This document shows, piece by piece, positions 8,111-15,901 of a stretch of DNA of 64,000 nucleotides. The DNA lies in NCBI GenBank assembly GCA_019634575.1, contig JAHCAY010000001.1, positions 1,984,001 through 2,048,000 on the forward strand, given 5' to 3'. The notes beneath the pieces were generated by a model. It did no database searches, was not told where the DNA came from, and worked only from the letters and a program-made list of their open reading frames with translations. Position 1 is the stretch's first letter. The number at the start of each line of letters is the position of its first letter. The DNA is from Candidatus Didemnitutus sp. (GTDB taxonomy: Bacteria > Verrucomicrobiota > Verrucomicrobiia > Opitutales > Opitutaceae). Made by a program: the position numbers and the translations under genes.

Positions 8111-9459
8111 ACGGGCACAAACTCCTCGATGAAGATCACCGGCCGTCCACCCAACGTGATGACACGTGCACGCTGGATGACGTGCACCGTGCCGCCGGCG
8201 CCAAAAATCCGGCCCAAGCGGTCGCTAATGCGCTCGCGATACCACAGGTGGCGATTGCCAACGTCGTGCTCGTGATCTCGCACGATTCTTCCGATCGTTC
8301 GCTCCCGGGCCATGAGCGCTTCGTTTGAAGATGGGCTGAGCAATGAGGTAGCGATCCACGAACGCGCGAAGAGGATCGTCCGCGGCCGCCCGTCCTCGGA
8401 CACGGAAATCGTGATGTCCCGCTGGAGCAGCGGAGCGCTCGAGGGTTTCAACCCGAGTTCCTGCCACAGTTCATCAGGAAACATATACGGCTCGCCCTGA
8501 TAAAGAACCTCCGGACGGACATCGCTGGAGTAATTTTTCGCGATCGCCTCGGTGACGTAATCGGACGCGAGCACCGCGCGGCGGCGTTCGTCGCGAACGA
8601 GAATCACGATACCCTTCATCCGCCGCGGAGATTTCTGGCGGATGATTTCCTTCAGATCACCGTCCCAGAACACGAAACGCCGACGAAGAAGGTGCATCGC
8701 CGTATTCGACGCCCAACCGATCACCGCGATGAGAAAAAGACCGGCGAAAAGGCGCTCAGGCTCCTTGCCCGACTCTCCGTAGTAGCGCAGATACCAGCCA
8801 ATGCCGCCCGATCCCGGATAAAACACCTCGACCGTGACCGTGAGCAGGAAGCCGATAGCGCAGCCGACCTCGAGCCCCGTCAAGATGCTCGGCAGAGCCC
8901 AAAGGAAAAGCACCCACCACCGGCGATACCATTCGAGCCACATGAAGCGCAGGCTATCGTGAACCTCGTGCCGAAGCGCGCCGACGCCTTTCAAGGTATA
9001 CACAAGAATCGGCCACGTGGTGCCGAACACCACGACAAACATCTGCGAGCCCAAGCCGTATCCGAGCAACGGCGCGATCACCGGCCATACCGCGGCACTC
9101 GGCAGGCTGCGCAGCACGTTCACGATCGGCTGGCCGACGGCGCGCAGCGGACGAGAAATGCTGAGGAGAAAACCTATTGCTACTCCAAACACGCTGGCCA
9201 CCGCAAATCCGCACGCGAACCGCAGCAGGGTGCGGCCCAGATGCGGCAGCAGCGTCAAGCGGGCGTTTTGATCACCTTCGGCATTTGCCGGAAACTGGAA
9301 ATCATGAATCAGGGCGAAACCGACGTCAGTCGGTCGCGACCACGAGTAAACATCCACTACCCCTCTTGACGCCGCCAGCTCCCACATCGCCAGCAGCAAC
9401 AGCACGGCGAACGCGAGGACCGTATACGGGTGACGCTGAATGTAACGAGATATTTTCAT
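8107..9459 (-). CDS. ABC transporter permease fused to a chorismate-lyase (UbiC)-like domain
   Basis: A 450-residue protein. Residues 1-265 form a BPD_transp_1 permease of the sulfonate/nitrate/thiamine-precursor type: an N-terminal membrane helix (13-30), further helices from 75 to 255, and an EAA-like loop near 165-180 (RHEVHDSLRFMWLEWYRRWW). Residues 281-450 are an unusual cytoplasmic extension resembling UbiC. They contain LLQRDITISVSEDGRP...ILFARSWI (the conserved FAR/R position), LGRIFG, and the terminal RPVIFIEEFVPV, which matches the conserved glutamate region at the UbiC C-terminus. Start ATG overlaps the ATPase stop (ATGA). The permease call is strong; the UbiC-like call rests on motif reading. 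Confidence 0.85.
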   Translation of the reverse strand: MKISRYIQRHPYTVLAFAVLLLLAMWELAASRGVVDVYSWSRPTDVGFALIHDFQFPANAEGDQNARLTLLPHLGRTLLRFACGFAVASVFGVAIGFLLSISRPLRAVGQPIVNVLRSLPSAAVWPVIAPLLGYGLGSQMFVVVFGTTWPILVYTLKGVGALRHEVHDSLRFMWLEWYRRWWVLFLWALPSILTGLEVGCAIGFLLTVTVEVFYPGSGGIGWYLRYYGESGKEPERLFAGLFLIAVIGWASNTAMHLLRRRFVFWDGDLKEIIRQKSPRRMKGIVILVRDERRRAVLASDYVTEAIAKNYSSDVRPEVLYQGEPYMFPDELWQELGLKPSSAPLLQRDITISVSEDGRPRTILFARSWIATSLLSPSSNEALMARERTIGRIVRDHEHDVGNRHLWYRERISDRLGRIFGAGGTVHVIQRARVITLGGRPVIFIEEFVPV

Positions 9460-10202
9460 AGCGCGATCCAGTCTTCGATCGCTTTGCGCAAGACGATCGG
9501 GTTGCAATCGGCCGGATTCCACGAGCGGTATTGGGGCGGCCCGTAGCTGTTTTTGACGCCGACGACACGATTCGCGAGTCTCACGGCGCCCTCGATGTCG
9601 TGGGTGACAAAGAGAAGCGAAAGGCCATGCTCATCGCGCAAAGCTTGGAGCAGGTCGCCGATCCCGGGGCGAAGCGTCGGGTCGAGATTGGCGAACGGCT
9701 CATCCATGAAAAGAATGGCCGGGCGCTTGATCAACGCGCGGCAAATGGCGACTCGCTGCTGCTGGCCACCGCTCAGGCGGAGCACATTCATGTCCGCGGC
9801 CTCGCTGATACCGCACCGCTGCATCAGGCGGTCGGCATGCGCTTCCTCTTCGGCCGACACGCCGGACTCCTGCACTGCAAGCAGGATGTTTTCCTTCGTT
9901 GATTTGGCCGGATGGAGTCCTTCCCTGAAATGTTGCGGGACGTAGGAAAAATTCCTCCGAGGCTCCTCCACCTCAGCACCGTCAAATGTCACGCGACCCC
10001 GGATCTGGTGCCCGAGCCGTATGTCCTCCGCGAGTTCCGCTTGCAGCAGCCCGCAGCAGAGTCGCAAGATCGTGGTTTTGCCCCCGCCGGACTCCCCCAC
10101 CACGGCGACGAACTCGCGATCGCGGACTTCCAGACTGCACTGATGCACCACCGGAGGCTCCGCCGCCGTATACCAGAAAGAAAGCTGATCGACCTTGAGC
10201 AT
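9456..10202 (-). CDS. ABC transporter ATP-binding protein
   Basis: A 248-residue ATPase subunit of the SsuB/TauB type. Walker A is GESGGGKT (residues 36-43), the signature motif is LSGGQQQR near 143, Walker B is AILFMDEP, and the switch histidine lies in FVTHD. It begins 5 bases after the substrate-binding protein gene and its stop overlaps the permease start, so it is the energising subunit of this transporter. No specificity can be read from the ATPase itself. Confidence 0.95.
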   Translation of the reverse strand: MLKVDQLSFWYTAAEPPVVHQCSLEVRDREFVAVVGESGGGKTTILRLCCGLLQAELAEDIRLGHQIRGRVTFDGAEVEEPRRNFSYVPQHFREGLHPAKSTKENILLAVQESGVSAEEEAHADRLMQRCGISEAADMNVLRLSGGQQQRVAICRALIKRPAILFMDEPFANLDPTLRPGIGDLLQALRDEHGLSLLFVTHDIEGAVRLANRVVGVKNSYGPPQYRSWNPADCNPIVLRKAIEDWIAL

Positions 10203-10207
10203 GGCGG

Positions 10208-11242
10208 CTAGGAGTCGCGGTCGAGAATGTCGGCGGGGCTGGACTCCTGCTCTATGAAGCCGAGATGCGCCATCTCGCGGATCAGTTCGCGCAGCGAATG
10301 CTCCGAAAGCGACGGCTCGAATGCCGGCATGCCGATGACCGGCAGATCGCTCTTCAGGATTCGCGTATAGGAACCGATTATCTGCCTGGTTTCAGCGTCG
10401 TTCTTGCGGATGAATTCGTCGGCTCGTGCGAAGGCACGTTGGAAGCGTTGCGACACCTCATGGTTGCGCGCCAACCAAGCGCGGGTGACTGCATAGGTGG
10501 CCACCGGTGTCTCCTTGGAGACCTCGAGATATTGCCGCGCGATGAGCTGTGTGCGGCCGGCGCGCAGAGTCGGCTCAATGAAGGGCTCCACTTCGGAAAT
10601 AACCTCCACGTCCCCGCGCTCCAACGCCGAGACCATATCCGGAAAAGCCATCGGCATGATCGTCAGTCGATTGCTGGGCATGCCCTTCTTCTCCAAGAAC
10701 CGGCGGAGCATGATCTCCTCAATATTGCGCGTGGTATTTAGCGCGACCTTGGCCTCGCCCTTGGCGATTTTCTCGAGCGACACCGCCGCGCCACGACGGG
10801 AAAGCAGCGCATGATTCGTGAAGCCGGAGCGCTCGTAACTCGCTCCGGCAAGACTGACGAGGGAATCAGGGTGCCGCCGAGGACGCTTGGAATTCAGGAT
10901 GACTAGGGAGGCGACGTTGGCGAAGCCGATCTCCAAGCTGCCCGACTGCACTGCCGGCAGGATCACCGCGCCACCACTCATTGGTTCCAACACGACTTCC
11001 AAGCCTTCCTGTTCGAAATATTTCTTGGTAATGCCGACATACAGATGAGCGCATTCCGCAATCGGGATGTAGCCGACCCGGACCTTCGTAAGAACGACGG
11101 GCTTGGAAATGTCGCTATAAGCGTCCTTCGGTTCAGTTCGTTTAAGCACCGCGAACAAAATCGCGATGGCGATGAGAGCGCAGCCGAGTCCGACAAGAAG
11201 CCGAACGGAAATTCCGGCTGCCCGAGCATGGGTAGTTTTCAT
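10208..11242 (-). CDS. ABC transporter substrate-binding protein, NMT1/SsuA-like
   Basis: A 344-residue protein with an N-terminal membrane anchor or uncleaved signal (about residues 14-32; no clear lipobox). The periplasmic binding fold begins VRVGYIPIAECAHLYVGI with KKYFEQEGLEV, then QSGSLEIGFANVAS: the pattern of the NMT1/SsuA/TauA group that binds nitrate, sulfonates, aromatic acids or thiamine pyrimidines. The ligand is not predictable from the motifs. It is the first gene of a four-gene operon; a 5-bp inverted repeat (GTCAC-CAC-GTGAC, 11266-11278) sits 24 bp upstream of its start. Confidence 0.9.
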   Translation of the reverse strand: MKTTHARAAGISVRLLVGLGCALIAIAILFAVLKRTEPKDAYSDISKPVVLTKVRVGYIPIAECAHLYVGITKKYFEQEGLEVVLEPMSGGAVILPAVQSGSLEIGFANVASLVILNSKRPRRHPDSLVSLAGASYERSGFTNHALLSRRGAAVSLEKIAKGEAKVALNTTRNIEEIMLRRFLEKKGMPSNRLTIMPMAFPDMVSALERGDVEVISEVEPFIEPTLRAGRTQLIARQYLEVSKETPVATYAVTRAWLARNHEVSQRFQRAFARADEFIRKNDAETRQIIGSYTRILKSDLPVIGMPAFEPSLSEHSLRELIREMAHLGFIEQESSPADILDRDS

Positions 11243-11552
11243 GGCGAGACGACTCGTGCTGATCAGTCACCACGTGACAGTTTGCCGCGCGTAAGCGATG
11301 CGGCACGGGCCTAGGGGGGTATTGGAAAATCGGCCGTGGCCCCGGCTCGAGAGAGCCCCACGAAGAACTCCTGCACGACCAAGCTCAACTCCAATAATGG
11401 ATATTGAACGCCATCACCTCGGTCGACGGAGCCAGTTCGCTGCAATAAACTAATTGTGCGCTCGCTGCGCTGCGCGGCGCCGTGCCGCGAGCCGCTGCCG
11501 GTTCCCGGTTCGCATGCGCTGACCGCTCAGCTCCCACCGCGTCCGAGGCCAC
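11243..11552. other. Intergenic region between the ABC operon and attL
   Basis: These 310 bp must contain the promoter of the ABC operon. The GTCAC-CAC-GTGAC repeat at 11266-11278 is a candidate operator. No gene is evident. Before integration of the mobile DNA this sequence lay directly downstream of tRNA-Ser. Confidence 0.5.
11266..11278 (-). promoter_or_regulatory. Inverted repeat upstream of the ABC operon
   Basis: Perfect 5-bp arms GTCAC and GTGAC separated by CAC, 24 bp before the substrate-binding protein start. It is a possible regulator-binding site. It is short enough to occur by chance. Confidence 0.3.
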
Positions 11553-11576
11553 TGGCGGAGAGGGGGGGATTCGAAC
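11553..11576 (+). repeat. attL: 24-bp direct repeat of the tRNA-Ser 3' end
   Basis: TGGCGGAGAGGGGGGGATTC plus GAAC is identical to 52163-52186, which is the 3' end of the intact tRNA-Ser gene (T-loop part, acceptor strand and CCA). Identity stops abruptly after 24 bp. This is the classic scar of a tyrosine-recombinase element integrated at a tRNA 3' end. Confidence 0.9.
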
Positions 11577-11776
11577 ACTCCGGCCAAAATTCGCAAACAC
11601 CGGGTGAGGAAGCACGTTCTGGGTCCCCTACTCAGGCTTCCTCACACCTAGCCTCACAATCCTTTGGCGTGGTCTGTCCCGAGCTGTCGCACGTGGTGGC
11701 TGTGTGGCCGAAGCTCTCTGAAGTCCAAAAACAGGCCATCCTATCGTTACTCAAGCCCCTTCATTCGGTCTCTTGA
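11577..11776 (+). pseudogene. Possible C-terminal tail of a decayed integrase
   Basis: Reading on the plus strand directly after attL, a short open frame ends with CPELSHVVAVWPKLSEVQKQ followed by AILSLLKPL. This resembles the acidic/tryptophan tail (VVAAWPxLPExxxAGILAM-like) often found at the end of tyrosine recombinases of Planctomycetes and Verrucomicrobiota. That similarity is recalled and not computed. There is no upstream catalytic domain in this frame. Confidence 0.35.
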
Positions 11777-11886
11777 GTTGAAGCGACTCTAGGAAGCACC
11801 CGGCGGCAATCTCTTCGATTTCCCTATGGTCGAAAAAGCGGTCAATGAGATTCGACGCGGAAAGCAAAAACGATTGCCGCAGGTGA

Positions 11887-12481
11887 CGCGTCCTAACCTC
11901 CAAGTGTGCCAGAAAGACCTCTAGGTCCGACTCAGCAACAGGGCCCGCGGGGAACCGCAAGGAAGCCATTTTGCCGCTCCATCCGCAGCTTTTGGCCGAA
12001 TTCAAGGCTGCGAGGCCTGCCGCAACGGCTGACGCTACGGCAGTATTCCATCGGTGCGCTAATGCGGACAGACGTATCCGGCGCGACATACGCGTGGCCG
12101 AAATTGACCGCGTCGACGGGATGGGGCGAAAGCTCTGCTTTCACTCGCTGCGATACACCTTCGCAACGAAGCTCGCTTGTGGCGGCGTCTCGCAACGTCT
12201 GGCCCAGGAACTCATGCGCCACAGCGATCCGCGCCTGACGGCCAACGTCTACACGGATTTCGCCAGACTCCCGACCTTCGCGGCGGTGGCGGGCCTTTCG
12301 TGGCACGACAAGAGCGAGAATGTGCCGGCGGCACCTCTCACACAGCCCTCACAACTGGACTCACAAAGCCCAGACTTGGGCGGTCAAAACCTGTCACGGT
12401 CTGTCGCAAATCGGGCGACGATTTCTCCGAGCGAACCAGTTGCTAGCCAAGCAACTTGTCTTCCGTTGTCACCATCTGGCA
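11887..12481 (+). pseudogene. Tyrosine recombinase (integrase), catalytic-domain remnant
   Basis: The frame is open from 11887 and encodes the C-terminal half of a phage-type integrase: RKEAILPLHPQL, then FHSLRYTFATKLA (His-x-x-Arg box), ELMRHSDPRLTANVYTD (His, and the nucleophilic Tyr), then a degenerate Pro/Ser/Gln-rich tail. The N-terminal DNA-binding half and the first catalytic Arg region are missing or frame-disrupted upstream. The coding tail runs straight into the Mu-like left end at 12482. It was probably the integrase of the tRNA-Ser element and cannot now be functional. Confidence 0.8.
12478..12481. repeat. Target-site duplication GGCA, left copy
   Basis: GGCA directly abuts the left TG end of the prophage and is matched by GGCA at 52147-52150 directly after the right CA end. 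Mu itself makes 5-bp duplications; only four bases match here. Confidence 0.6.
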
Positions 12482-12508
12482 TGAGATTTCCAACGGGGTT
12501 TGAGAAAA
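12482..12508 (+). repeat. Prophage left end, transposase site L1
   Basis: It starts TGAGATTTCCAACGGGGTTT and continues GAGAAAA. Aligned to the inverted right end (TGTAATTTCCAGCCCGGTTT...) it matches at 20 of 27 positions without gaps. The core is ATTTCCA-N4-GGTTT-N-AGAA. Confidence 0.8.
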
Positions 12509-12590
12509 TCACGAATCAGGGCGGATCAGGGCGAAATATCCCGAAACCCTCGGGAGGCGGTGAGTTGGAAAAAAATCAGGCCGCTAGCCC

Positions 12591-12611
12591 GATTTCCAGT
12601 CAGTTTAGGAA
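12591..12611 (+). repeat. Internal transposase-type site L2
   Basis: GATTTCCAGTCAGTTTAGGA followed by A is in the same orientation as L1, about 110 bp further in. It keeps the ATTTCCA and GTTTA-GGAA parts of the core with one base fewer. It overlaps the stop codon of the last early gene. Spaced copies at the left end are normal for Mu-type ends. Confidence 0.55.
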
Positions 12612-12859
12612 CAATCCGCGGCCTTCGGCGCGGGCAGCTTTCCCTCCGCATCGAGCTTCTTCACGACCTCGCGAACGACAAACATCGCGGCCTGGTCCAC
12701 CACGACCTTGATCGTTTTCTTGGCGGTAGCCCGAAGAACGATTTCCATCGCGGCCTTCTCGGATGGCGCCGCTTTAATCTGCCGCCGCAGCTCCGCGAGT
12801 TCGTGTCTCGTGAACTTCAGATCGGACGCACGCGGAGTGATCTTCTTCGATGCGGGCAT
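12605..12859 (-). CDS. Hypothetical phage early protein
   Basis: An 84-residue basic protein, mostly helical (DLKFTRHELAELRRQIKAAP, then KKTIKVVVDQAAMFVVREVV). It is the last gene of the leftward early operon, and its stop lies inside the L2 site 123 bp from the prophage end. Family not recognised. Confidence 0.7.
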   Translation of the reverse strand: MPASKKITPRASDLKFTRHELAELRRQIKAAPSEKAAMEIVLRATAKKTIKVVVDQAAMFVVREVVKKLDAEGKLPAPKAADCS

Positions 12860-12862
12860 GAC

Positions 12863-13078
12863 TCAATCGAAGTAAGCAAACATCGAAGCCATCGGGTAAC
12901 GCCGCTGCCGAGCCTCTGGCGTCAAAACGCGGATAGCGCTGGGCGGCTCCTGATCATCGATCGGCTCGAACCACGCGTAGCCCGGTTCTGCATCGCCGCG
13001 CATCAGCTGCCAGCGGCCGAGATCGTGGTTGTGCCGGTAGTAGGAAGGAGGCGTGGCTGGGGGCGGCATTTGGGGCAT
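12863..13078 (-). CDS. Hypothetical phage early protein
   Basis: A 71-residue Pro/Tyr/Arg-rich protein, with LGRWQLMRGDAEPGYAWFEP in the middle. It lies 3 bp after the preceding gene and 3 bp before the next. No known domain recognised. Confidence 0.65.
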   Translation of the reverse strand: MPQMPPPATPPSYYRHNHDLGRWQLMRGDAEPGYAWFEPIDDQEPPSAIRVLTPEARQRRYPMASMFAYFD

Positions 13079-13081
13079 GGC

Positions 13082-13240
13082 TCAATCTTTTTTCGACACG
13101 TCTGAGGTGATCGCATTTGCCTCAATGGGGGTGGCCTCGATCTTCGGCAATTGTTCGACCGGCAGGTCACGAAGCCAATCGGCTCGACTTTTAAGTCGGG
13201 CGATCTCTTCCAGGGAACGCTCGGTTTGCGGAGGCTTCAT
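13082..13240 (-). CDS. Hypothetical small phage early protein
   Basis: 52 residues from the ATG at 13240 (MKPPQTERSLEEIARLKSRA), with an amphipathic helix and an acidic tail. The frame is open further upstream but has no good start there. It lies between two tightly packed early genes. Function unknown. Confidence 0.55.
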   Translation of the reverse strand: MKPPQTERSLEEIARLKSRADWLRDLPVEQLPKIEATPIEANAITSDVSKKD

Positions 13241-13284
13241 GATGTGGATATTCTCGCCGGTTACAGGAGTCTTGCAAGGGACAT

Positions 13285-13893
13285 TCAGAGCAGCCGCATT
13301 TGCGCTTTCTCGGCCATTTTCCGGCCCTTCTGGCGCGCCAGGCGGTTCGCCTTCTCGCGGAGCGTCTCGGAGCGCCGCTGGGCTACCAATTCGGGCAAGG
13401 ACGGGCCTTGCGGCACGCGGCGCAGTAGCTGGTTGAAGACGTCGGACACGGCGGCGCCGGCATCCATCGCGTCTTCCCTGATCTCTTCGGCGTTCAGCCC
13501 GACGTAGCGCTCGACGGAGGCTTTGAAGTAGGGCCAGAAATCGCGGACCTTCCCGTCCCGCTGCGCTTTCCCGATCGCGTCGAGCATCCCCTTGATCCGG
13601 TCGGACAACCGCTTGCCGTCGAGCATCCAGCCGCGCTTCCAGAGATCGACGATCATCGGCTCGATCTGCATCCGGCATTGCTCGATGCGGCGCTCCTTCA
13701 TGGCGCCGGCCCATGCCCAATCGAGACGAGCGGCCAGCTCCTTCCGCAGCCAGGTGTCGAACTTCACCAGGCGCTCGGCCGGGTCTTGGTCGCGGCCGAA
13801 CCAGGCGCGCTAGGCCGCGTCGCGGTCGGCCCGGTCGTCGAGTTCCTTCCGGCGGTCGAGACGCTCGTCGAGAAAGGTTCCGTCCTGGCTCAT
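13285..13893 (-). pseudogene. Phage early gene split by an in-frame amber codon
   Basis: Translation starts at 13893 (MSQDGTFLDERLDRRKELDD), overlapping the upstream stop (ATGA), and reaches TAG at 13810-13812 after 27 codons. The same frame continues without interruption (RAWFGRDQDPAERL, then VKFDTWLRKELAARLDWAWA) for 175 more codons to 13285, with coherent highly charged helical composition across the stop. So this is one 202-codon gene with a nonsense codon, or two products with a restart at GTG 13767 (160 residues). No known domain recognised. Confidence 0.65.
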
Positions 13894-14234
13894 CCCTCGA
13901 AAACCTTTCCAGAGTGCCAGACGCGGACCTTGCGGAGAGCGTCCCGGATTTGTGCCTTCGCCGAGCTGAGCCGGGCGTTCTTGAAATGCTCGATCTCGTC
14001 CGGCGTCGCGTTCCGGATGTATTTGTATCCGATCGTCCCGATCCGCCCGATCACGAAATCGCTCGCGCTGGCTACGCGGCGCACCTTGCGGTCGTCCCAT
14101 TGCAACGCGGCCTCGAGCGTCGAGCTGGCGACCCAGCCAGTCTTGTCGCGCAGTTGCTCGATCAGAAGGCGTTCGTCCGCGCGCGGATCGCGGCGAGTGC
14201 GCACCTGGCGGAACATGAGGCCGAGCTGCTCCAT
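13890..14234 (-). CDS. Hypothetical phage protein, winged-helix-like
   Basis: 114 residues. The middle part, LIEQLRDKTGWVASSTLEAA followed by LQWDDRKVRRVASAS, has the look of a helix-turn-helix or winged helix (Trp/Arg-rich second helix). It overlaps the next gene by four bases and starts two bases after the preceding gene. Unnamed family. Confidence 0.65.
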   Translation of the reverse strand: MEQLGLMFRQVRTRRDPRADERLLIEQLRDKTGWVASSTLEAALQWDDRKVRRVASASDFVIGRIGTIGYKYIRNATPDEIEHFKNARLSSAKAQIRDALRKVRVWHSGKVFEG

Positions 14235-14236
14235 AG

Positions 14237-14719
14237 TCAGAACGGGTCGTCGCGTTCGGCCGGCCCCTTCGGTCCCAGCCGGTTGACCAGAATGCCGTGG
14301 ATTACGCCGAGACCGGCCTCGTCGAGAGATTCAAACGGCCTGCCGCGAACGCGCTTCGCAAGGGCGTCGAGATAGTTCGACGCGTAGAATTCCGGGTTCA
14401 CCGCATCCGCGATCTGCGGCAGCCCGCCGACGAGTTCCCGGCACAGCTCGATCATTCGCGCGCGCCGCAGTTCCGGTTGCTCGATGATGCGAATCTGCGC
14501 CTCCAGGTTGTCCGGTTCCAGGATGGCGATGAAGTGGCTCAGCACCTTGTCGAAATCCCGGTTCGTGAAATCCAGCGACGACTTATCGGAGCCGAGCGCC
14601 TTCACGTGGATTTGATGGCGACGAGCGTCGGCGTCTTTCGCGGAAAGCCCGCGCTCGCGCAGTAGGCGGCGCACCTTGCCCCAGACCAGGCGGTATTTTC
14701 TGATCTGAGCGGGATTCAT
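14237..14719 (-). CDS. Phage early protein, possibly GemA/gp16-like
   Basis: 160 residues starting MNPAQIRKYRLVWGKVRRLL. The segments ARRHQIHVKALG and DFTNRDFDKVLSHFIAIL recall GemA-type regulatory proteins of Mu-like phages (His-rich start, then a helix that decides a threshold search), but the match is weak. Its ATG overlaps the previous stop (TGATG). Confidence 0.6.
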   Translation of the reverse strand: MNPAQIRKYRLVWGKVRRLLRERGLSAKDADARRHQIHVKALGSDKSSLDFTNRDFDKVLSHFIAILEPDNLEAQIRIIEQPELRRARMIELCRELVGGLPQIADAVNPEFYASNYLDALAKRVRGRPFESLDEAGLGVIHGILVNRLGPKGPAERDDPF

Positions 14720-14985
14720 CAGGCGGGAATCGGCGACTCGCCGGTGAGCATGCGCAGCACGGCGTCGCGATCGTCGACGGTGGCGAAGAGCGTAACGTTG
14801 CCGGGCAGTGTGAGCGGATGCCAGGTGCCGGTGTTGATCGCCTGCACTTCGATCTGGTTGCGGCGCTCGGCGGCGCGGACAGCGTGACCGTCGCGCAGGA
14901 TGATCGCGCGGCGCTCCTGCAACCAAGACGGCGTGAAATCCGCGAGGCGCGCGGGAGAAACTTTCATGGTGAGGGGTTGGCTCAT
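14719..14985 (-). CDS. Hypothetical phage early protein
   Basis: 88 residues, MSQPLTMKVSPARLADFTPS onwards, with an alternating strand pattern (RNQIEVQAINTGTWHPLTL) suggesting a small beta-rich fold. It is coupled to its neighbours by overlap. Family unknown. Confidence 0.65.
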   Translation of the reverse strand: MSQPLTMKVSPARLADFTPSWLQERRAIILRDGHAVRAAERRNQIEVQAINTGTWHPLTLPGNVTLFATVDDRDAVLRMLTGESPIPA

Positions 14986-15200
14986 GAGATAGGACGGTGG
15001 GGGTTGTCTTTACGCTTCCAGGCGCGGCGGGATTTCAGGCGGCGATAGCGCGGTCGGCGCAGCAGCAACTCGAGCACCGTAAATCGGAGCCGGTCGGCGC
15101 GATCGAGCCAGGCGCAGACCGCCGCGTCGTTCCGTGAATCGGGACGAGTGCTGAGCGCGGTGAGGTAGCGAATGACGGCACGGTCAAAGCGGGAGATCAC
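14982..15200 (-). CDS. Hypothetical small basic phage protein
   Basis: 72 residues from GTG 15200, which overlaps the upstream stop (GTGA). Extremely Arg-rich at the C-terminus (LLLRRPRYRRLKSRRAWKRK), suggesting nucleic-acid contact. Unknown family. Confidence 0.55.
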   Translation of the reverse strand: MISRFDRAVIRYLTALSTRPDSRNDAAVCAWLDRADRLRFTVLELLLRRPRYRRLKSRRAWKRKDNPHRPIS

Positions 15201-15901
15201 TTGAGCGCGAGCGGCGCGGTGCGCTCGCCCTCCTTCAGCGGTGCAGCGATATTGGTTTCGCGGCCGTGCAGATAGCCGGCCCAGCGCGCAGCCTTCGCAT
15301 CGCCGTCTGGCGTGCGGCAATCGTGCTTTGTCGTCTTGCCGATCGTTGCCTCGATGTAGTCCTGGTGCGAACGCTCGACGAGCGCGTGCTCGCTCGAGAT
15401 GAACTCCGGTTGAGCCTCGGCGAGCTTGTTGTAGATGCCATGAAACATCCCGTCGACGAAGGCGTGACGGTTCCGCAGCCGCCCGCGGTGCTTGCGCCAG
15501 CAATAGGCGAAGTGATGCACGAGGAACGAATAGACGTAGAGCGCGATCTGCACGTCTGACGCTGTGCCGACGAACCGGGTGAACTTCACCACACACGGGA
15601 AGCCGAAGCGATCGGTGCCGATTTTGTTGCTTAGAACCGGCGTGATCCGGAAGAACGCCGCGCAAATGCGGATCGCGTATTCCTTATCGTAGCTCAACCG
15701 CTGGCAGTTCTCTGTGTCGCGGTGCGTCACGACGTTCTCCTTCGCCTGCTCGTCCGGGTTCAGCTTTTCAACGGCGATGCCGTGTTCGCGGGCCAGCTCG
15801 AGCGCGCGCGTAAGGGCGAGCTGAGCCTCATGCGGGTTCGAGCTGCGCGACAACCGCAGCAGCTTCTTGATCTTCTCGATGATTTCCGTGCCGGTGCTCA
15901 T
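15197..15901 (-). CDS. DUF2786 domain protein
   Basis: 234 residues. The N-terminus, IIEKIKKLLRLSRSSNPHEA followed by QLALTRALELAREHGI, is the DUF2786 signature found in phage and integrative-element proteins. The C-terminal half (about 110-200) has the accompanying DUF7168-like region with HAFVDGMFHGIYNKL. Biochemical role unknown. Coupled by ATGA overlap to the HNH gene upstream. Confidence 0.8.
   Translation of the reverse strand: MSTGTEIIEKIKKLLRLSRSSNPHEAQLALTRALELAREHGIAVEKLNPDEQAKENVVTHRDTENCQRLSYDKEYAIRICAAFFRITPVLSNKIGTDRFGFPCVVKFTRFVGTASDVQIALYVYSFLVHHFAYCWRKHRGRLRNRHAFVDGMFHGIYNKLAEAQPEFISSEHALVERSHQDYIEATIGKTTKHDCRTPDGDAKAARWAGYLHGRETNIAAPLKEGERTAPLALK

Noticed and set aside
12572..12580. 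A third transposase site at the left end in reverse orientation (GTTGGAAA)
   Set aside because: Only eight bases match the core and the GGTTT-N-AGAA half is absent.
11887..12711. Treating the tyrosine recombinase frame as an intact integrase of the prophage
   Set aside because: It lacks the N-terminal half, and the frame crosses the phage left end at 12482 into phage DNA. The phage has its own MuA/MuB system.
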